Shown here in pieces: positions 17,151 to 27,544 of a stretch of 64,000 nt of DNA (the first letter of the stretch is position 1; every line of letters begins with the position of its first letter). Under the pieces are notes generated by a model, which saw only the letters and a program-made list of their open reading frames with translations, ran no database searches and was not told the origin of the DNA. A program made the position numbers and the translations under genes. Source of the DNA: Magnetospirillum molischianum DSM 120 (lineage in GTDB: Bacteria > Pseudomonadota > Alphaproteobacteria > Rhodospirillales > Magnetospirillaceae); assembly GCF_000294655.1 (NCBI RefSeq), contig NZ_CAHP01000020.1, positions 260,033-324,032 on the forward strand, read 5' to 3'.

Positions 17151-17999
17151 GTGGACCCATTGTTGCCCGAGCCGGACACCCGTCCGATTGAAGACCCGGA
17201 AGAATGGTACAGCACCTCGATGGTGGGCATTCCGCCCCAGATTCTGGGGGCGGCTGCTTTCAACCGCTCGTTGCGCCGATTGACGATATGCGGAACGCGC
17301 GAAACCCATCCCGGCTTGTTTCAGCTTCTTGGACGGTGTGCGACCCAGGTCGAGGCGGCGGCTGCGTTCGCCCATTACATGGCACACCATTTTGGCCTGG
17401 GGCCGCCCGCGCCCGACGATGGCCCCGCCGAATCCCGACGCGCAGCCACCAGTTATCTCGAATTGCTCCGTGGCTGGGGCGGAGATTCCAACAGCGCCAA
17501 GGCGGCGGTGCTGAAGGGATGGGTGGAAAGCCGTTTCGGCCTCGTCCCGGTGTTCCACAAAGAACCGCTGGGGGTCTTTCCGTCGTCGGCCTGGGCAGAC
17601 TATCTGCGCGAGAAGACCGATATTCGTTTCCACAACAACTGTATCCATCAGCAGATTGATCTGCTGTACGAATACGGCCAGTGGAGCATCCGCCATTTCA
17701 AGAAACCGGGACCGCGCTTCGTTCGTCTCTGGCGCGGCACCAACGATTTCGCGGGACAGCGGGTTGATGAGCGGATCGCCGGTCGCCTTGCCGAGGTGCG
17801 CCTCAACAATCTGGTGTCGTTCAGCAGTTCTCAGGAACGTGCCGAGGAATTTGGCGACTGGGTTCTGGAGACCGAGATTCCCACGGTCAAGCTGCTGTTC
17901 TTCCCCGGATTGCTTGATGACCGGGCGCTTAACAGCGAGGGCGAGTTCCTGGTGATTGGCGGGCGCTACAAGGTGCGCGCCTATCACGGCTATCTCTGA
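17151..17999 (+). CDS. draT: NAD+-dinitrogen-reductase ADP-D-ribosyltransferase
   Basis: The 282-residue protein shows DraT family motifs: STSMVGIPPQILGAAAFN, the LTICGTRETHPGLFQLL segment, FHNNCIHQQIDLLYEYGQW, and RFVRLWRGTNDF followed by LNNLVSFSSSQERAEEFGDWV. DraT transfers ADP-ribose from NAD+ to an Arg of the nitrogenase Fe protein and so switches it off in response to ammonium or darkness. The target Arg is present in AnfH here (R100). A GTG start at 17151 follows a good AAGGGGG site. The reactivating glycohydrolase gene draG, usually adjacent, is not in this window. Confidence 0.93.
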   Translation: MDPLLPEPDTRPIEDPEEWYSTSMVGIPPQILGAAAFNRSLRRLTICGTRETHPGLFQLLGRCATQVEAAAAFAHYMAHHFGLGPPAPDDGPAESRRAATSYLELLRGWGGDSNSAKAAVLKGWVESRFGLVPVFHKEPLGVFPSSAWADYLREKTDIRFHNNCIHQQIDLLYEYGQWSIRHFKKPGPRFVRLWRGTNDFAGQRVDERIAGRLAEVRLNNLVSFSSSQERAEEFGDWVLETEIPTVKLLFFPGLLDDRALNSEGEFLVIGGRYKVRAYHGYL

Positions 18000-18003
18000 T
18001 GTT

Positions 18004-18037
18004 AGGTCCGGGGGGAGAGAGGGCGCCCCCCGGACCT
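18004..18037. terminator. Bidirectional hairpin between draT and the anf operon end
   Basis: A perfect 12-bp GC-rich stem (AGGTCCGGGGGG at 18004-18015 with its complement at 18026-18037) encloses a 10-nt loop. It sits exactly between the converging draT stop and the last gene of the anf transcript. No U-tract is visible, so intrinsic termination in the strict sense is uncertain, but placement and stability support a transcript boundary for both sides. Confidence 0.75.
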
Positions 18038-18043
18038 CATCGG

Positions 18044-18547
18044 TCAGGTCTTGGGAAAGCCGTGGCTTTTGCCCTTGATCTGATCGATATCGATGCGGAT
18101 GACCGTGGTGTGGGCGAGTTTCCGCGGCGAATAGGTGAAGTTGGTCTTGGTGAAAAGGGCGACGATCTGGTCAAGCGCCGCGACCTTTTCCGCCTCGTCC
18201 TCGACGAATACCGCCCGTCCGGTGCCGATCACGGTACGGTGATGCGCCTCGAAATCACAGGCGCGCTCGTCCTCGATCACGCCGTAATAGGCCGATACTT
18301 CGAAACAGACGCGATCATTGCGCTTCAGGATATCGATCTTCGACCCCGCCGGGGCGGAATGGAAATAAAGCGCGGTGCCGTTATAGGCGTAAAACACCGG
18401 AACCAGGAACGGCATGTTGTCGGCGCACAAGGCAAGGTGCATCACCTTTTCGGACGCCAGGATCGCGTCGATCTCCGCTCGTTCGGTGATCTCGCGCTCC
18501 TTGCGGCGCATCGGGCCGTGCGGATTGCCTGCCGTTTGGATCGTCAT
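18044..18547 (-). CDS. Pyridoxamine-phosphate-oxidase-like flavin/heme split-barrel protein in the anf operon
   Basis: The 167-residue protein has the split-barrel fold of NimA/PPOX-like proteins: MRRKEREITERAEIDAILA, VMHLALCADNMPFLVPVFYAYNG (as two strands), LYFHSAPAGSKIDILKRNDRVCFEV, and HRTVIGTGRAVFVED. Relatives bind flavin (FMN/F420) or heme. It is the last gene on the anf strand, 54 bp after the GGCT-like gene, and shares no obvious link with nitrogenase by sequence. Its position suggests it is co-transcribed with anfHDGKO. A role in redox supply or protection is possible but is inference. Confidence 0.75.
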   Translation of the reverse strand: MTIQTAGNPHGPMRRKEREITERAEIDAILASEKVMHLALCADNMPFLVPVFYAYNGTALYFHSAPAGSKIDILKRNDRVCFEVSAYYGVIEDERACDFEAHHRTVIGTGRAVFVEDEAEKVAALDQIVALFTKTNFTYSPRKLAHTTVIRIDIDQIKGKSHGFPKT

Positions 18548-18601
18548 GTCGTCATCTCCATAGTCAATAATCGGTCGGTCGCCTCGACCGGCGCAATAAG
18601 G

Positions 18602-19153
18602 TCAGCAAGCACAACTCATGCCGGAAAGCAGGGCTGTTGCCGTCAGATCCTCGCGCGGGACAGGGTAGTCCGCCGGACGCGATGGAAGCGCCACCAGAGC
18701 GGCAATATAGGCGGGGGAAAGTTCCCGCGCCGTCGCTGCCGCGACAAGATGGCGCAGATAATCGTGGCTGGGCGGCGCGGGTTCACCCACCACGGCCTTG
18801 CGGTAGATCAAGGCATCGTGACTATGCCCTTGTTCATCCATGACGTCGACTGGCGAGTGGAAATATGACCCGCCACCGTCGATGCGGACGCCCTGCCAGA
18901 TATCCAGCCGGTCGAAATCGGAAACCGACAGGCGATAGAGGATTCCATGAACCTCGGATCCGGGATCGGGAGTCACTGTTTCCTGGCCGCCGTCCCAGAC
19001 CCTTGACCGGCCATGAAAAGACAGCCGGTATCCGTCGAGGCGGGCGCGGCCAACCAATTCGGGTGCGTCGCAACGCTCGCGGATCTGATCGGGGTGCATG
19101 TCGGCGCTGTAGGCGAAATAGAGCAGGCGAAGCCGGGTCGGTCGGTAAGCCAT
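18602..19153 (-). CDS. GGCT-fold (gamma-glutamylcyclotransferase-like) protein in the anf operon, catalytic Glu missing
   Basis: The 183-residue protein has the layout of bacterial gamma-glutamylcyclotransferases: LLYFAYSADMHPDQIRERC, GRARLDGYRLSFHGRS, DPGSEVHGILYRLS and DRLDIWQGV. Two features expected of an active enzyme are altered: the YGSN loop reads YSAD (residues 15-18), and the catalytic Glu of the usual Y/QEGV motif is Gln (Q87 in WQGV). The C terminus ends SGMSCAC, with two Cys. It lies 32 bp after anfO. It may be a non-catalytic factor of the Fe-only nitrogenase; whether it corresponds to an already named anf accessory gene such as anfR cannot be decided here. Confidence 0.75.
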   Translation of the reverse strand: MAYRPTRLRLLYFAYSADMHPDQIRERCDAPELVGRARLDGYRLSFHGRSRVWDGGQETVTPDPGSEVHGILYRLSVSDFDRLDIWQGVRIDGGGSYFHSPVDVMDEQGHSHDALIYRKAVVGEPAPPSHDYLRHLVAAATARELSPAYIAALVALPSRPADYPVPREDLTATALLSGMSCAC

Positions 19154-19185
19154 GGCGGTGATCCTGTCGGGACTATGGGAACGGA

Positions 19186-19884
19186 TTAGCGAGGGGTAAC
19201 GGTCACCCGGATACCGGACTTGGGCGTGGCTTCGATTGATGCGATCAGGCCAAGCCCGGCCACGGTTTCGGCAAGCCAACGCGGCGGGTGGTCGCACAGG
19301 ATTTCGAGCGAGCGAAACGGCGGACCAGTCAAGATCGGAACGAGAATATCGCGTGAATTAAGGCCGGATGTTCCTGCCAGACAGGCGGCCAGATCGATCC
19401 TCAGCCGTCCCTCTTCGGGGCGGCCGATCTGTTCCGGGGCAATATCGATTTTGGCAGCCGTGTCCGTTGCCGGGGTACAGCCGGTCGAGCAGCGCGACGA
19501 ACAGCAACTCCCAGCGGGGAGTTCCGGCGCGGCAATCACTGCGGCGGCTTCCGCCGCTTCGGCCTCGCGGGTGGCAACGTGGTCGAGCTGTTCGGTCAAT
19601 TCGCCTTGGGACCGCCAGATGCGGAAGCCCAATTCGCCCTGGAGAATGGCGGGCACGATGCCGGTGACCCCGGCGGCCAGTAGAACCCGGCAATCGCCGA
19701 GTCGGATGGCAAGGTCGCGCAGCGCTTCTTTGCGCAGGGCCAGGGTCGGCCGGGCAGCGAGATCGAAGGCAATTCGATCCTGCTCGACCCATCCCGTGGC
19801 TTCGCGCCCGAACAGACAGACCGAACCGGGGCGGTCCAGTGTCGAGACCGTCCCGGCCTCGTCGATGCAAGCGGCTATTTTCAT
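19186..19884 (-). CDS. anfO: Fe-only nitrogenase accessory protein AnfO
   Basis: The 232-residue protein follows anfK and fits AnfO: MKIAACIDEAGTVSTLDRPG, ALRDLAIRLGDCRVLLAAGVTG and IRLD-type strands resembling the NifX/NafY dinitrogenase-cofactor fold, and a C-terminal half with SRDILVPILTGPPFRSLEILCDHPPRW. Work in other diazotrophs shows AnfO is needed for Fe-nitrogenase growth; its exact job is not settled. A Cys-rich linker (GSCCSSRCSTGC; C127, C128, C132, C136) is conspicuous and could bind metal. ATG at 19884 is preferred over a TTG one codon upstream. Confidence 0.85.
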   Translation of the reverse strand: MKIAACIDEAGTVSTLDRPGSVCLFGREATGWVEQDRIAFDLAARPTLALRKEALRDLAIRLGDCRVLLAAGVTGIVPAILQGELGFRIWRSQGELTEQLDHVATREAEAAEAAAVIAAPELPAGSCCSSRCSTGCTPATDTAAKIDIAPEQIGRPEEGRLRIDLAACLAGTSGLNSRDILVPILTGPPFRSLEILCDHPPRWLAETVAGLGLIASIEATPKSGIRVTVTPR

Positions 19885-19912
19885 CAAGACCCTCCCGACT
19901 GGTTACGAAAGT

Positions 19913-19947
19913 GGGCGGGGCGGCCACCGAACCCGGCCGCCGCCCCC
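19913..19947 (-). other. GC-rich stem-loop between anfK and anfO
   Basis: In the 73-bp gap, GGCGGCC at 19919-19925 pairs with GGCCGCC at 19935-19941 around a 9-nt loop, with further G/C runs outside that could extend the stem through a bulge. Without a U-tract it is more likely to slow 3' exonucleases or attenuate read-through into the accessory genes than to end transcription, giving structural subunits in excess over AnfO. Confidence 0.55.
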
Positions 19948-19957
19948 GTGACAAGAA

Positions 19958-21346
19958 TCACCAGACGTTGAGGATCCACTCCTTGTTCTTTTTGTATTCC
20001 ATGTCGGTGAACAGGGCGTTGGCCATCTGCTCGGCCAGCCAGGTGGCGCCCTTGTAGCCAACCACGGGATAGCGGAACAGACCGGCGCGGTCGTAGGTGG
20101 GGAAGCCGACCCGTACCATCGGGATCATGTTGTCGATCGCGATGAAGCGGCCTTTGGAATGGCCAAGGATCAGGTCGAGTTCGAGCCCCTTGTTCTTGAT
20201 GCGATCCTCAAGATCCCAGAGATCGGCGTTGGCGACGATCTCCATATCGAAGTCAACACTGTCCTGTAACGCCTTGATCCTGGGATCGTTTTCGTATTCG
20301 GCGTTTTCGTCTCCCAACAAGAGCAGAACCGGCTTCATTTCGAGGTCGAGGCAGAATTCCGCCAGCCCGATCACCAGATCGGGGTTGCCGTAGATCGCGA
20401 CCTTCTTGTCGGCCAGGAACATGTGAGTCAGGTCGGTGATCGCGTCGATGGCGATGCCGCGATCGCGCACCAGAGAGTCCGGGATCGGCTTGCCGGTCAT
20501 CGCCTTCAAGTTCTGGAGGAAGGTATCGGTATTGCGGATTCCGATGGGGGTCGGGCCGATGATCGCGGGAACATCCCAGCGCTTTTCCAGGAACTTGGCC
20601 GCCTTTCCGCCCTCATAGCGGTTGAGTGCGATCGTACCCTGGGCGTCGGCGGTCGAGATCAAATCCTCGATCGTGGTCGAACCGTGCGATACCGCGCTCT
20701 TGTCGGGCATCAGGGGCGAATCGAAGCTTTCGATCTCGAACAGGACGTTGGCCTCGATCTGCATTTCGGCCAGCAGGCGCTTCAGTTCGGTGACGTCGCC
20801 AGGATTGACCCAGCCGGTGATCAGATTGATCTTGAAGCTGGGTTTATCCTTCTTCGCGAAGTATTTGACGAAATCGCGCACGGCGACGTCATAGCCGCTG
20901 ACCATGCTGCCAACGAAGCTGGGCGTGTGGATCGGGATCAGGTGGACCTCGCGGTCGGGATATTTCACCTGAAGCAGTTCTTCTTCCAGCTTGGTGACAA
21001 CGCCGTCAACATCGTCGCCGATCACCTCGGTCGAGCAGGTGGTGATGATCGGGATCACCTTGACGTGGGGATAGCGCATCAGCAGCACGTCCACCGCTTC
21101 CTCGACGCGGTTCAGCGCGCCGAACACCGCCCCGTCCTCGTGCACCGAAGACGAGGCAATCTCAAAGCTTTCCTTGAGGTGCTGCGAGATCAGCAGGCGG
21201 ACGAACATCACGCAGCCCTGGCCGCCATGCACGATTCCGATGCAATCCTTGATGCCGATGCTGGCATATTGGGCACCGGCTGGCTGGCAGGTGAAGATCG
21301 GGTTAATGGTGCCGATCCGCTCTTTCAGTTTCAGTTCACAGGACAT
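19958..21346 (-). CDS. anfK: Fe-only nitrogenase beta subunit
   Basis: The 462-residue protein is AnfK. It has the three P-cluster Cys of the beta chain: C20 (FTCQPAGAQ), C45 (HGGQGCVMFVR) and C104 (TTCSTEVIGDD). It lacks the N-terminal extension of NifK, as expected for Anf/Vnf beta chains. It pairs with AnfD and AnfG to form the alpha2 beta2 delta2 FeFe protein. A 13-bp gap follows anfG and a stem-loop lies before anfO. Confidence 0.96.
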   Translation of the reverse strand: MSCELKLKERIGTINPIFTCQPAGAQYASIGIKDCIGIVHGGQGCVMFVRLLISQHLKESFEIASSSVHEDGAVFGALNRVEEAVDVLLMRYPHVKVIPIITTCSTEVIGDDVDGVVTKLEEELLQVKYPDREVHLIPIHTPSFVGSMVSGYDVAVRDFVKYFAKKDKPSFKINLITGWVNPGDVTELKRLLAEMQIEANVLFEIESFDSPLMPDKSAVSHGSTTIEDLISTADAQGTIALNRYEGGKAAKFLEKRWDVPAIIGPTPIGIRNTDTFLQNLKAMTGKPIPDSLVRDRGIAIDAITDLTHMFLADKKVAIYGNPDLVIGLAEFCLDLEMKPVLLLLGDENAEYENDPRIKALQDSVDFDMEIVANADLWDLEDRIKNKGLELDLILGHSKGRFIAIDNMIPMVRVGFPTYDRAGLFRYPVVGYKGATWLAEQMANALFTDMEYKKNKEWILNVW

Positions 21347-21359
21347 GGAGAGATCCTTC

Positions 21360-21710
21360 CTAGTAATGCTGATCGGACAATTCTTCGTTGAGTGATCCGG
21401 TGATGGTCTGGAAATCGAGCTGTTCGTGCAGTTTGGCCATCAGCTCGCGGATCTGATCGACGCCCAACGTCGCCAGCCAGGGGTGGCGTTCGCGATACGC
21501 CTCGGCCAAGCAGAACGCATCGACCCAGTAGCACTTGTCCTCTGGCGTTTCTGGCGTCACCGGCTCGCCGCACAGCAGCTTGGTGGTCATGCCGAGGATA
21601 TTCTCGTTCTGACGCTTGCGGTCCCAGTTGCGGGAGTGGAATTGCCACAGGCAATTCTTCATAATGTAGTCGATCAACTGTTCGACCCTGGTCTTTGTCA
21701 CGTCTTCCAT
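21360..21710 (-). CDS. anfG: Fe-only nitrogenase delta subunit
   Basis: The 116-residue protein is AnfG, the small subunit found only in Fe-only and V nitrogenases: [20 protein letters not shown] near the start, [14 protein letters not shown], and [20 protein letters not shown] followed by [17 protein letters not shown] (separate motifs). It binds the alpha subunit and is needed for a functional FeFe protein. It is tightly placed between anfD (13-bp gap) and anfK (13-bp gap). Its presence excludes a Mo nitrogenase assignment. Confidence 0.96.
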   Translation of the reverse strand: MEDVTKTRVEQLIDYIMKNCLWQFHSRNWDRKRQNENILGMTTKLLCGEPVTPETPEDKCYWVDAFCLAEAYRERHPWLATLGVDQIRELMAKLHEQLDFQTITGSLNEELSDQHY

Positions 21711-21723
21711 GATCGTCCTCGTG

Positions 21724-23352
<1,629 letters not shown>

Positions 23353-23371
23353 TCAGATCAATTGCCGGAAT

Positions 23372-23411
23372 GGACGGGAACGGTGGTGGAAGGCGGTACC
23401 GTTCCCTGTCC
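23372..23411 (-). other. Stable stem-loop in the anfH-anfD intergenic region
   Basis: GGGAACGGT (23376-23384) pairs perfectly with ACCGTTCCC (23398-23406) around a 13-nt loop, and GGAC (23372-23375) pairs with GTCC (23408-23411) across a one-base bulge, giving a 13-bp stem. It lies 30 bp below the anfH stop. A hairpin between nifH and nifD is known in several diazotrophs to protect a processed nifH message and raise Fe-protein output over the DK subunits; the same purpose is inferred here. Confidence 0.75.
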
Positions 23412-23439
23412 CGCGCGGATGCACGGCTCCAGGCTGGCG

Positions 23440-24351
<912 letters not shown>

Positions 24352-24395
24352 TCATTGATTCTAAAAGAATTTAGAGTTTACGGATTGGGTAAATT

Positions 24396-24428
24396 CCTGC
24401 TCGTCCCGATCCGAACGGGACGAGGAGC
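24396..24428. promoter_or_regulatory. Inverted repeat upstream of the anfH promoter, candidate AnfA binding site
   Basis: A perfect 9-bp inverted repeat, CTCGTCCCG (24400-24408) and CGGGACGAG (24416-24424), is separated by 7 bp, and similarity continues outward (CCTG against GAGC). It lies about 55-80 bp upstream of the -24 element, the usual place for an enhancer-type activator site. The motif is not the NifA TGT-N10-ACA site. No other gene starts nearby, so it is unlikely to be a terminator. Confidence 0.5.
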
Positions 24429-24713
24429 AATGTCCTTGAAAAGCAATGACTTGGCTTTGCTCCGAATCTTCGTGCCGGGCCGGATTGTTCCAGATATGAA
24501 AAAAGCCGCCCGAAATATCCCGATTCGGTGAATTCGTCCGGCCTGCGGTGCGAAGGGAAGGGCGGATCGTAAATCAACAGGATATGAAAATTTCGCAGCG
24601 GGAATTGACCTGAACGGTGAATTCCTGGATTCGACCATCGATCCGTGTTTTTCGGCCAGGTCGAAAGCGGGAAGGGCGGTTCTAAGCCCTTACCTTGAAC
24701 GCCACGGACTTTT

Positions 24714-24737
24714 GATCAATTATTAGGCATATTGATC
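24714..24737. promoter_or_regulatory. Inverted repeat in the anfA leader region
   Basis: GATCAAT (24714-24720) and ATTGATC (24731-24737) form a perfect 7-bp inverted repeat with a 10-bp AT-rich spacer, about 180 bp upstream of the anfA start. The surrounding 24710-24790 stretch is AT-rich and probably holds the anfA promoter. In R. capsulatus, Mo-responsive ModE-type regulators and the Ntr system act at anfA; this dyad does not look like a Mo-box or a NifA site, so the binder is unknown. Confidence 0.4.
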
Positions 24738-24918
24738 TCAGGGGGCGCACTCTTTGTGGGATTTTAATTATTTCTATTCAGCATTAGATCGTATCGCGTT
24801 GGAAACGGCGGGAACCGATAGTCCTCTCATTCCGCCCTCTTCTCATCTCGGTTGGTCCGTTGTTTGCATCCTCTGTTTCAGGAGATAGGGGTCACGTTAA
24901 TGGAGTGAGTGCGGACCA

Positions 24919-26544
24919 ATGAGCACGGAAAATACCGTCACTCTCGATCGCGCGCTCGATGCCTCGGTCGAAGAGTTCACCCACTGCTTCACCGGCGAGT
25001 GCCGGGTCAGCGTTCTGCCAATCCTGTTTGAAATCAATAAAGTGCTGGCGGAGGATGCCGATCTTGCCACCCTGATGTCGATCACTCTGGACGGGATGCG
25101 CCGCCGTCTGAGGATGCATCGCGGCATCATGATGCTGTATGACCGCCATTCCGAAACGATCTTCATCCATGACAGCTTTGGCCTGACCGAAGAGGAAAAG
25201 GGGCGTGGCATCTATGGCCCCGGCGAGGGCATTACCGGCAAGGTGGTCCAGACCGGCAAGCCGATCATCGTTCCCCGTCTCGATCAGGACCCAGATTTCC
25301 TTGATCGCACCCGCGCTCACGGCGACCGCAAGCGACGAGGCAAGACCGCGTTCGTCTGCGTCCCGATTATTCTGGCGCAGAAGGTTCTTGGCACCATCTG
25401 CGCTGAACGCATCTACCTCAATCACCGTCTGTTGAAACAAGATGTTGAGTTGCTGGCGATGATCGGCACGCTGATCGCTCCGGCGGTCGAGCTGTATCTG
25501 ATGGAAAATATCGAAAAGGTTCGCCTGGAGACCGAGAACCGGCGCCTCAAGAGCGCCCTCAAGCAACGCTTTAAGCCGGACAATATCATCGGCAATTCCA
25601 AGCCAATGCAGGAGGTTTATTCCCTGATCCATAAGGTCGCGGTGACTCGTGCCACCGTGCTGATCCTGGGTGAGAGCGGTGTGGGCAAGGAACTGGTGGC
25701 CAATGCGATCCACTATAACAGCCCCAATGCCGAGGGACCTTTCGTTAAGGCCAACTGTGCTGCCTTGCCCGAAGGACTGGCGGAAAGCGAGCTGTTCGGC
25801 CATGAGAAGGGCTCGTTCACAGGTGCGATGATGATGCACAAAGGCTATTTCGAGCAGGCGGATGGCGGTACCATCTTCCTCGACGAGGTTGGCGAACTCA
25901 GCCTGACGATGCAGGCCAAGCTGCTTCGTGTGCTTCAGGCGCGTACCTTCGAACGGGTGGGCGGCAGCAAGCCGGTACGGGTTGACGTCCGCATCATCGC
26001 CGCGACCAATCGCGACCTTGCCACGATGGTCGAACAAGGAACATTCCGCGAGGATCTGTTCTATCGTCTCAACGTCTTTCCTATCACGATCCCTCCCTTG
26101 CGTGAGCGTGGCAGCGACGTGATCACCCTGGCCGATTATTTCGTTTCGACCTTGGCGGCCGAGAACGGCAAGGATGTCAAGCGCATCTCAACCCCGGCGC
26201 TCAATATGCTGATGAGCTACCACTGGCCCGGTAACGTCCGCGAGTTGGAGAACGTGATCGAACGCTCGTTGATTCTGTCCGATGACGGCGTGATCCACAG
26301 CTACGATCTGCCGCCGTCGCTACAGACTCCCACCGAGACCGACACCGGATTTCGGATGCCACTTGAAGCCAAGATCAACGCTGTCGAGTACGAGATGATT
26401 GTCGAGGCGCTGAAGAACAGCAGCGGCAATATCGGCGAGGCGGCGACAGAACTCGGACTGACCCGCCGCATGCTCGGCGTGCGGATGGAGCGCCATGGAA
26501 TCAGTTACAAAATGTTCCGTCCCTGCGATCCTCGCCGCCGTTAA
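24919..26544 (+). CDS. anfA: Sigma-54-dependent activator of the Fe-only nitrogenase
   Basis: The 541-residue enhancer-binding protein has three parts: an N-terminal GAF domain (about 45-195) preceded by C23-x4-C28 ([13 protein letters not shown]), the Cys pair characteristic of AnfA; a sigma-54 AAA+ domain with Walker A GESGVGKE (251-258), Walker [12 protein letters not shown] (316-326) and a GAFTGA loop reading GSFTGA (298-303); and a C-terminal Fis-type HTH ([20 protein letters not shown]). In Azotobacter AnfA the Cys pair and the Fe protein are needed for activity. It is divergent from anfH and should activate the sigma-54 promoter there. Confidence 0.94.
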   Translation: MSTENTVTLDRALDASVEEFTHCFTGECRVSVLPILFEINKVLAEDADLATLMSITLDGMRRRLRMHRGIMMLYDRHSETIFIHDSFGLTEEEKGRGIYGPGEGITGKVVQTGKPIIVPRLDQDPDFLDRTRAHGDRKRRGKTAFVCVPIILAQKVLGTICAERIYLNHRLLKQDVELLAMIGTLIAPAVELYLMENIEKVRLETENRRLKSALKQRFKPDNIIGNSKPMQEVYSLIHKVAVTRATVLILGESGVGKELVANAIHYNSPNAEGPFVKANCAALPEGLAESELFGHEKGSFTGAMMMHKGYFEQADGGTIFLDEVGELSLTMQAKLLRVLQARTFERVGGSKPVRVDVRIIAATNRDLATMVEQGTFREDLFYRLNVFPITIPPLRERGSDVITLADYFVSTLAAENGKDVKRISTPALNMLMSYHWPGNVRELENVIERSLILSDDGVIHSYDLPPSLQTPTETDTGFRMPLEAKINAVEYEMIVEALKNSSGNIGEAATELGLTRRMLGVRMERHGISYKMFRPCDPRRR

Positions 26545-26785
26545 TCAACGGCTTTTGGCTTTCAAGCGCGGACGCTGGCAAGGAACAGGCTGACATCGCT
26601 ATCAAGGCGCTGCGACTGTTCCGCCAGATCGCCGCTGCGGATGGCGCCCGCCTGCGTGAGGGGCTGTTTATCCGCACTGAGCGGAGATATCGATATCCAT
26701 ATCAACCCCCGCCGCAACAGGATCGCCGAAGGCAAGGAAATCACCGCACAGGACATGGCCCGCATCGATACGGCCGTTCGCCCGG
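26545..26785. other. Short gap between anfA and mgtC, possible decayed coding remnant
   Basis: No intact gene is apparent. Plus-strand translations look protein-like in two different frames: ADAGKEQADIAIKALRLFR early on (about 26562-26640), then DIDIHINPRRNRIAEGKE after a shift of frame (about 26690-26780). This would fit a gene remnant with a frameshift, but the family was not recognised and chance coding potential in GC-rich DNA is a fair alternative. Confidence 0.25.
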
Positions 26786-27496
26786 TCACGAGTCCAGAGG
26801 AGACCCTACTTGCCATCGGGCGGCGGTGACGCTGGCTTCCAGACTGAGCCGTCCCACGGTCTTTTCCAATGCGAGATCGTTGCGTCCCAAGGTGCTCAGA
26901 ATCGCAGTCACAGAGACATGATCGGTGCCTTCGATATTCTGGCTTTCCAGACGTCTCAGGCTGAGGACATCGACAAGCCCTTGGAGGAGAAGCGCTCGGA
27001 TGTGAGCTTCGCCATCTCCGCGACAGGTGACATGAACGGTGTACTCGGTTTCCACCTCGGTCGTGGTGGGAAGAGGTTGGCGGTTGATAAGGCCGACGAG
27101 GGGACGCAAGAGCAGATTGGTCAGAACCACGAACGCGGCAACGATTCCAGACTCAACAAGATGTCCGGCCCCTGTGAACGTGCCAACGGCGGCGGAACAC
27201 CACAACGTTGCCGCCGTGTTCAAGCCTCGGACATTGACGCCCTCACGCATGATGACGCCAGCACCGAGAAACCCGATGCCCGAGACGATCTGTGCTGCGA
27301 TACGTGTGGGACTGGCATCCCCTGCGGTGATGGTCGAGAAAACGACAAAGCTGGCCGCGCCCAGCGAGACCAGTGCATTCGTTCGAAGCCCGGCCATCCG
27401 TTGACGCCACTGACGCTCGATCCCGATGATGGCACCGAACAAGACGGCCCCACCCAACCGCAAAATCAGATCATGCCATTCCATAAAAAGTCCCAT
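26786..27496 (-). CDS. mgtC: MgtC/SapB-family membrane protein
   Basis: The 236-residue protein has four to five N-terminal hydrophobic segments with MgtC motifs: LGGAVLFGAIIGIERQWRQRMAGLRTNALVS (as consecutive motifs), ARIAAQIVSGIGFLGAGVIMR and VRGLNTAATLWCSAAVG. A C-terminal ACT-like soluble domain (about 150-236) follows. MgtC proteins help cells cope with low Mg2+ and can inhibit the F-type ATPase. It is the last gene downstream of an NRAMP-like transporter and two small genes on the same strand, suggesting a divalent-cation operon. Confidence 0.88.
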   Translation of the reverse strand: MGLFMEWHDLILRLGGAVLFGAIIGIERQWRQRMAGLRTNALVSLGAASFVVFSTITAGDASPTRIAAQIVSGIGFLGAGVIMREGVNVRGLNTAATLWCSAAVGTFTGAGHLVESGIVAAFVVLTNLLLRPLVGLINRQPLPTTTEVETEYTVHVTCRGDGEAHIRALLLQGLVDVLSLRRLESQNIEGTDHVSVTAILSTLGRNDLALEKTVGRLSLEASVTAARWQVGSPLDS

Positions 27497-27544
27497 CGCC
27501 CAGTCCTTTATAAACCCGACCTATACGAAAAAACCAAGGGGATG

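Noticed and set aside
20423..21391. Long plus-strand open frame antisense to anfK
   Set aside because: It is a complementary-strand shadow of a highly conserved gene, with Asp/His/Gln-rich composition typical of such frames and no ribosome site.
24800..24918. NifA-type upstream site (TGT-N10-ACA) or Mo-box before anfA
   Set aside because: No exact TGT-N10-ACA and no TATATAACG-like half-sites were found on either strand in this stretch.
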